This document shows positions 59,987 to 64,000 of a stretch of 64,000 nucleotides of DNA, piece by piece. Source of the DNA: DASYKT01 sp035995185 (lineage in GTDB: Bacteria; Acidobacteriota; Blastocatellia; Pyrinomonadales; Pyrinomonadaceae); the NCBI GenBank assembly GCA_035995185.1, contig DASYKT010000061.1, positions 1 through 64,000 on the forward strand, read 5' to 3'. Made by a program: the position numbers and the translations under genes. Positions within the stretch are counted from its first letter, which is position 1; every line of letters starts with the position of its first letter. The notes under the pieces are model-generated. The model was not told the origin of the DNA and ran no database searches. It saw only the letters and a list, made by a program, of their open reading frames with translations.

Positions 59987-60442
59987 TTATCTCCAATCCG
60001 GCGGAGTGGTCATGCCCATTGCCGGCCGTAATTCATTTTGAGGCATAAGACCAAACAACTGTTTTACCGGTTCGCGCATTAAAACGAGTATCGTGAAAAC
60101 GCCCAGCATGGTTCCTATCGGTGGAAACATGCAGTTAACAATCGCTATCGCAAAGCAAAAAACATATCTTTTATGCTGCTTTATGAATCTGCCGGCCAGA
60201 GCATTGCAGACCGCCAGCGCCATTCCGGACAGAATAATAAAGGAGGAGACGCCGATAAAGAACCAGCCTACGAGTACAGCCGGCAAAGCTTTGGGCTTGT
60301 TGGTACCGGAAAGCGCCTCGGTAACAATCGCTATTCCTATAGTCAGATGAAGGACCGGAAACAATGCGCAAAGCGCCAGTAAGGGCGCATACACATAGTT
60401 TCCGATCGAAAGATAGCGTAAATATTTCAGGTTTTCGTCCAT
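59987..60442 (-). CDS. Four-helix membrane protein of unknown function
   Basis: The 151-residue protein has about four membrane helices (about 15-45, 52-80, 92-112 and 113-130) and a short polar tail. No family is recognised with confidence. It ends 7 nt before the VWFA gene, so the two are probably in one transcript. Confidence 0.65.
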   Translation of the reverse strand: MDENLKYLRYLSIGNYVYAPLLALCALFPVLHLTIGIAIVTEALSGTNKPKALPAVLVGWFFIGVSSFIILSGMALAVCNALAGRFIKQHKRYVFCFAIAIVNCMFPPIGTMLGVFTILVLMREPVKQLFGLMPQNELRPAMGMTTPPDWR

Positions 60443-60471
60443 TAGCTTCTTAAAATATTAGCGAAGTGTCA

Positions 60472-61197
60472 TTAAGTAAATATCAATTTTACGCCGGCAA
60501 TAACCAGCACTACTGAGAGAATGCGGCGCAGCGTCATGATAGCAAAATAACGGCTGCCCAGTGTGGAGCCAATGATACCACCCACGATGGCCGCCAAAAC
60601 CCAAAACCAGACGGTTGGCGGCAGGGTCTGTATCTGCGTGTAAATGCCTAAAAGCCCGGCAATGGAATTTACCAAAATGAACAATGCCGAAATTCCGGCC
60701 GCCTTTTTTGTTTCCGCCCAATTTGCGAACAAGAGCAAAGGAGTCAGAAAAATGCCGCCTCCTACGCCGGTCAGGCCCGACAGCAAACCAAGTAAAGCTC
60801 CGATTCCTAACGCCAGCCAGAGATTGACTTGTTTGACTTCATCGGTCGCGGCAAATTTCCACAAAAACCGGAAAGCCGTAAATAAAAGGACCGCGCCTAA
60901 AAGTTTTTTATGCCAATCGATCGGCAAATGTATCATTCCGCCCAGGAACGCAAAGGGAACGGAAGTGACCGCAAAGGACAAAAACGTCCGCCAGTCGAAA
61001 TAACCAGCGCGATAAAACTGCACCGTCGCGATGATCGCCACGAAAATATTCAGCGTCAGCGCGGTCGGCCTCGATATATCGGGCGCGACGCTCAACAGGG
61101 CCATCACCGCCAGGTAGCCGGACGCGCCGGCGTGCCCCACCGATGAATACAGGATGGCGACCAGCAGGATCGCGGCAATTATAAGTATTTCAAACAT
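60472..61197 (-). CDS. TauE/SafE (TSUP) family permease
   Basis: The 241-residue protein has seven to eight membrane helices. The N-terminal 'LYSSVGHAGASGYLAVMALL' and the central GLLSGLTGVGGGIFLTPLLL are the TSUP signatures. These permeases export or import sulfite, sulfonates or other organic anions. It overlaps the end of trmFO by 8 nt, so translational coupling is likely. Confidence 0.9.
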   Translation of the reverse strand: MFEILIIAAILLVAILYSSVGHAGASGYLAVMALLSVAPDISRPTALTLNIFVAIIATVQFYRAGYFDWRTFLSFAVTSVPFAFLGGMIHLPIDWHKKLLGAVLLFTAFRFLWKFAATDEVKQVNLWLALGIGALLGLLSGLTGVGGGIFLTPLLLFANWAETKKAAGISALFILVNSIAGLLGIYTQIQTLPPTVWFWVLAAIVGGIIGSTLGSRYFAIMTLRRILSVVLVIAGVKLIFT

Positions 61198-62533
61198 TTG
61201 CGCTCATTCCCGAAATTTGCAGATCGCGCAAAAACTCGTCCCACTTCACGAGAGCCATATCGACCTGTATTTGATGCCGCTCGCGCTTGTTACGATGCTT
61301 TTTACGAAGTTCCACTGAGAGAGGTTCCAACAGGGCAAAAGTAATGTTCACCGGCTGGAAATTTTTGGTTTCGGTGTTAGAAACGTAATTACACAAGGCG
61401 CCGGTCGCGCTCGATAAAGGCGCCGTTATCAGCGGCTTGCCGCTGGCCAGCCGCGCCGCGTTCAATCCGGCCAGCCAGCCGGTCGCCACCGATTCCACAT
61501 ACCCTTCGACCCCGGTGATTTGCCCGGCGAAAAAAAGATTCGGCCCGGTCTTTGTCTGCAGGGCGGCGTTGATGACCTCGGGCGACTTAATATACGTATT
61601 CCGGTGGATCTGGCCAAACTGCAGGAATTCGGCATTTTCCAGGCCGGGTATCAGTTTCAACACCCGCTCCTGCTCGCCATAGCGCAGATGATTCTGAAAT
61701 CCTACCATCCCATATGCATCCGCCATCAGATCTTCCTGCCTTAATTGAACGGCGGCGTAGGGTTCCCTGCCGGTTTTCGGATCGGGCAAACCTTTTGGTT
61801 TCATCGGGCCGAACCGGAGCGTATCCACACCGCGCCGCGCCGCTTCTTCGATAGGCAGACAGGATTCGAACCAGCGCGTGTCTTCAAAGCGTTTTAGCGG
61901 AACCGACCTGGCTTCGATCAGCGCGTTGTAAAAAACTTCGTACTGCTCCCGGTCGAAAGGGCAATTGATGTAATCATCGCCGCCCTTGCCGTAGCGCGCC
62001 GCTTTGAAGGCGATCGACATATCGATGGAATCGGCCGCCACGATGGGCGCGATCGCGTCGTAAAAGTAGAGTTGGTTATTGCCGGTCAGCTTCATAATGT
62101 CGGCCGTTAAGGCTTCGGATGTAAGCGGCCCGGTACAGACGATTGAGATCTCATCCTTTGGAATTTCTTTTATTTCTTCGCGGACGATCTCGATGTTGGG
62201 GTGCTGCTCGATGCGTTCGGTTATCAGCTCGGCGAATTTTATACGATCAACCGCCAGCGCCGCTCCGGCCGGCACACGGGTTTGCATCGCCGCGTCCATC
62301 ACCAGCGAATTACCGCGCCGCAGCTCTTCTTTTAACAGGTAAGGCGCGGAGCCGTTTTCGTCGGATTTTAGCGAGTTGGAGCAGACTATTTCGGCCAGCT
62401 TATCGGTCCGGTGCGCCGGCGTCGAAGTCACCGGGCGCATTTCGTAAAGCTTTACTTTTACGCCGTTTTCCGCCGCCTGCCAGGCCGCCTCGACGCCCGC
62501 CAGCCCTCCGCCTATCACAGTTATCTCTTTCAC
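61190..62533 (-). CDS. trmFO: Methylenetetrahydrofolate-tRNA-(uracil-5-)-methyltransferase TrmFO
   Basis: The 447-residue flavoprotein has FAD-binding VIGGGLAGVEAAWQ at the N-terminus. Conserved TrmFO motifs are 'KLAEIVCSNSLKSDENGSAP' (catalytic Cys), RVPAGAALAVDR, INCPFDREQYEVFYNAL and 'FAGQITGVEGYVESVATGWL'. It makes ribothymidine at position 54 of tRNA using methylene-tetrahydrofolate. TrmFO replaces SAM-dependent TrmA in Gram-positives and several deep Gram-negative phyla. Confidence 0.96.
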   Translation of the reverse strand: MKEITVIGGGLAGVEAAWQAAENGVKVKLYEMRPVTSTPAHRTDKLAEIVCSNSLKSDENGSAPYLLKEELRRGNSLVMDAAMQTRVPAGAALAVDRIKFAELITERIEQHPNIEIVREEIKEIPKDEISIVCTGPLTSEALTADIMKLTGNNQLYFYDAIAPIVAADSIDMSIAFKAARYGKGGDDYINCPFDREQYEVFYNALIEARSVPLKRFEDTRWFESCLPIEEAARRGVDTLRFGPMKPKGLPDPKTGREPYAAVQLRQEDLMADAYGMVGFQNHLRYGEQERVLKLIPGLENAEFLQFGQIHRNTYIKSPEVINAALQTKTGPNLFFAGQITGVEGYVESVATGWLAGLNAARLASGKPLITAPLSSATGALCNYVSNTETKNFQPVNITFALLEPLSVELRKKHRNKRERHQIQVDMALVKWDEFLRDLQISGMSANV

Positions 62534-62661
62534 GCTCTAAATCATAGCAAAAGTTAGTTCGATATAGCCTCCTCCAAAGCGATACCTCCGCCGATTTTCT
62601 CTGCTTTGGTATCAAAAATGCTTTTACAGCAATTAGTATCTTCAAAGGGGGAATTTTATTT

Positions 62662-63513
62662 ATGTCGTTAATAAACTGTCCTGAATGCGGACACGAAGTT
62701 TCAACATCGGCGCTCGAATGTCCCAACTGCGGTCGCCCGCTTCACCGTCCGCCAGTGGCTGACACCGTGGTCACGGCCGTTCCGGTCGAAAGGTCGGGGT
62801 TTCCAAGCTGGGCTTTTATTCCGCTCGGTATTTTAGGTGCTCTCGTGCTGGTCGTGGTTTTTGTGATGATCGGCAGAAACGGCGATGAGGAAGCGAACGG
62901 CGTAAATATCAATGTTTCCGCTAGACGAACGGCGCCCAATACGGGAGATACGCACGGCCGGACCGGCCAGACAGGGTCACAAACCGTAACCGTGCCTCCG
63001 GCGGCCGATACACAGGTAGTCACGGCCCCTCCGTCACAGACAAGTACGACGACGATCCCCGGCGCCGCAGGCGCGCCCGTTGACCGCGGCGCGGTTGTTA
63101 TCGACGCAAAGGTGACCAGCGGGAATGGTTTGCCGCAGGCAGTGAGAAATGAAAAGTTTTATTTACTGGATGACGACCTTGAATCGATCCTGCACGACGC
63201 GGGGCTGGAACCGCTCGAAGGGCAAAGCCTGACCAACAGTTTGGGGTTGGCAGTGTTGTATCCCGATCGTTACCGGGATTTTTATCGCGATGCGCTAAAA
63301 GAGATCAATGGTCATATTAAATATTCGGCTCAAACCGACGGCGCGGGCAAAGCCCGGATCGGCGATATCAAACCCGATACTTACTACCTTTTCGGCGTGA
63401 CCAAAACCGGTAAAGGTTTTGCCGTGTGGAGCTCGCCGGTGATGGTCAATGCGGGTCAAAATGCGCTCAACCTGAGCCCCCAGCCGCTGACGGAAATGGA
63501 CGGAAATGGCTGA
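62662..63513 (+). CDS. Zinc-ribbon membrane-anchored protein of unknown function
   Basis: The 283-residue product has an N-terminal zinc ribbon INCPECGHEVSTSALECPNC (CX2C...CX2C, residues 5-24). One membrane helix follows (about 50-68), then a long Thr/Pro/Gln-rich low-complexity linker (about 75-140) and a C-terminal globular domain (about 148-283) with 'KFYLLDDDLESILHDAGLEP'. The ribbon would face the cytoplasm and the globular domain the periplasm. An AAAGGGGG ribosome binding site precedes the ATG. It is divergent from trmFO. Confidence 0.8.
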   Translation: MSLINCPECGHEVSTSALECPNCGRPLHRPPVADTVVTAVPVERSGFPSWAFIPLGILGALVLVVVFVMIGRNGDEEANGVNINVSARRTAPNTGDTHGRTGQTGSQTVTVPPAADTQVVTAPPSQTSTTTIPGAAGAPVDRGAVVIDAKVTSGNGLPQAVRNEKFYLLDDDLESILHDAGLEPLEGQSLTNSLGLAVLYPDRYRDFYRDALKEINGHIKYSAQTDGAGKARIGDIKPDTYYLFGVTKTGKGFAVWSSPVMVNAGQNALNLSPQPLTEMDGNG

Positions 63514-63563
63514 TTAAATTGGACCGTCGGCTATCTCTGGTAAATTAAAGGGCAGGATCTTAA

Positions 63564-63592
63564 AAAAGAGAGTGCTTTGGCGCTCTCTTTTT
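63564..63592 (+). terminator. Rho-independent terminator
   Basis: AAAGAGAGTGC pairs with GCGCTCTCTTT (one G-U pair) around a TTTG loop, followed by TT. It closes the zinc-ribbon gene. Confidence 0.8.
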
Positions 63593-63658
63593 CATAATTC
63601 TCAGTTGGCTTGGAATTCTGATAGAATTGTTCAACCCGGACTTGGAAGCCTCTTTTGC

Positions 63659-63687
63659 TTGACAGCGCGGTTGCTTCTTTTTATAGT
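63659..63687 (+). promoter_or_regulatory. Sigma-70-type promoter of the tRNA gene
   Basis: A perfect -35 TTGACA (63659-63664), a 17-nt spacer and TATAGT (63682-63687) stand 18 nt before the tRNA 5' end. This is the best promoter in the window. Confidence 0.85.
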
Positions 63688-63705
63688 CTTAAATTCGGCC
63701 TCTAA

Positions 63706-63781
63706 GCCACCCTAGCTCAGTTGGTAGAGCATTCGATTCGTAATCGAAAGGTCGTCGGTTCAAATCCGACGGGTGGCTCCA
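63706..63781 (+). tRNA. tRNA-Thr (anticodon CGT), CCA encoded
   Basis: The full cloverleaf is visible. The acceptor GCCACCC (63706-63712) pairs with GGGTGGC (63771-63777). The D arm is GCTC/GAGC, the anticodon stem TTCGA/TCGAA has loop TTCGTAA, and the T arm GTCGG/CCGAC has loop TTCAAAT. The 3' end TCCA includes an encoded CCA. The anticodon CGT reads ACG threonine codons. Confidence 0.97.
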
Positions 63782-64000
63782 TAAAATCAATAACTTAAAG
63801 ATATTTAGACGGAATTGATTTGCGCTACTCACACTTTTGCTCACACCCTGAACTCGATGGAATGACTCTTATACGGGTGAAGTTGTCCGGCTAACGGTTC
63901 AACAACCAATTTCACCGAATCCGTATCTATCTTTCAAAATGCGGTAAAGAGTGTTAGAGAGAATTAACACCTTCAGTGTAAATTCAATCTTGACAACCAG

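Overview
The window is about 64 kb of chromosomal DNA (roughly half G+C) from a Gram-negative, LPS-producing bacterium, most probably an acidobacterium of the Blastocatellia/Pyrinomonadaceae type. That placement is an inference. It rests on full outer-membrane assembly and lipid A genes (bamA, skp, fabZ, lpxA, lpxI, tamA/tamB-like), a VWFA-type secreted protein of the kind expanded in Acidobacteria, FG-GAP 'YDGDGKAD' repeats on a secreted haem protein, and many short palindromic repeats between genes. There is no rRNA, prophage, transposase or CRISPR array. One tRNA, Thr(CGT), lies near the right end.

Layout. 1-5.5 kb: a secreted di-haem peroxidase-like protein running off the left edge, a DUF72 protein and a secreted NUC1-type nuclease. 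5.5-15.1 kb (minus strand): a riboflavin gene (ribB fused to a degenerate ribA-like half), then a tamB-like giant and a seven-POTRA Omp85 protein. 15.3-27 kb (plus strand): a LolC/E-type permease, ClpC, and the envelope cluster bamA-skp-fabZ-lpxA-[Ntn hydrolase]-lpxI. 27-36 kb: mixed metabolism (M28 peptidase, CysQ-like phosphatase, free-Met-R-sulfoxide reductase, aldo/keto reductase), a GT2 polyprenyl-phosphate sugar synthase paired with a TMTC-like TPR membrane protein, and an esterase. 36-45 kb: DUF2721, a radical SAM protein, then a purine-catabolism group (guanine deaminase, xdhA, xdhB, xdhC) interrupted by a secreted protein of unknown function. 44.8-49.4 kb: peroxiredoxin, a YggX-like protein, ribH-nusB, an Hpt protein, xthA and a histidine phosphatase.

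49.6-55.3 kb is the most interesting accessory-looking segment: an ECF-type sigma factor, a zf-HC2 anti-sigma factor, a 940-residue TPR-CHAT protease and a secreted subtilase, all on one strand and closed by a clear terminator. It looks like a sigma-controlled double-protease module. 55.5-62.5 kb (minus strand): a cupin-like unknown, small membrane proteins, a Xer recombinase, a VWFA protein, a TSUP transporter and trmFO. A zinc-ribbon membrane protein and the tRNA close the window.

The intergenic DNA carries several repeat families. One is a roughly 95-nt palindrome present in four full copies and one half copy. Another is a 13-nt GCGGCAGTAAGCA-type repeat concentrated at 34.7-39.2 kb, which appears to have entered the xdhA reading frame.
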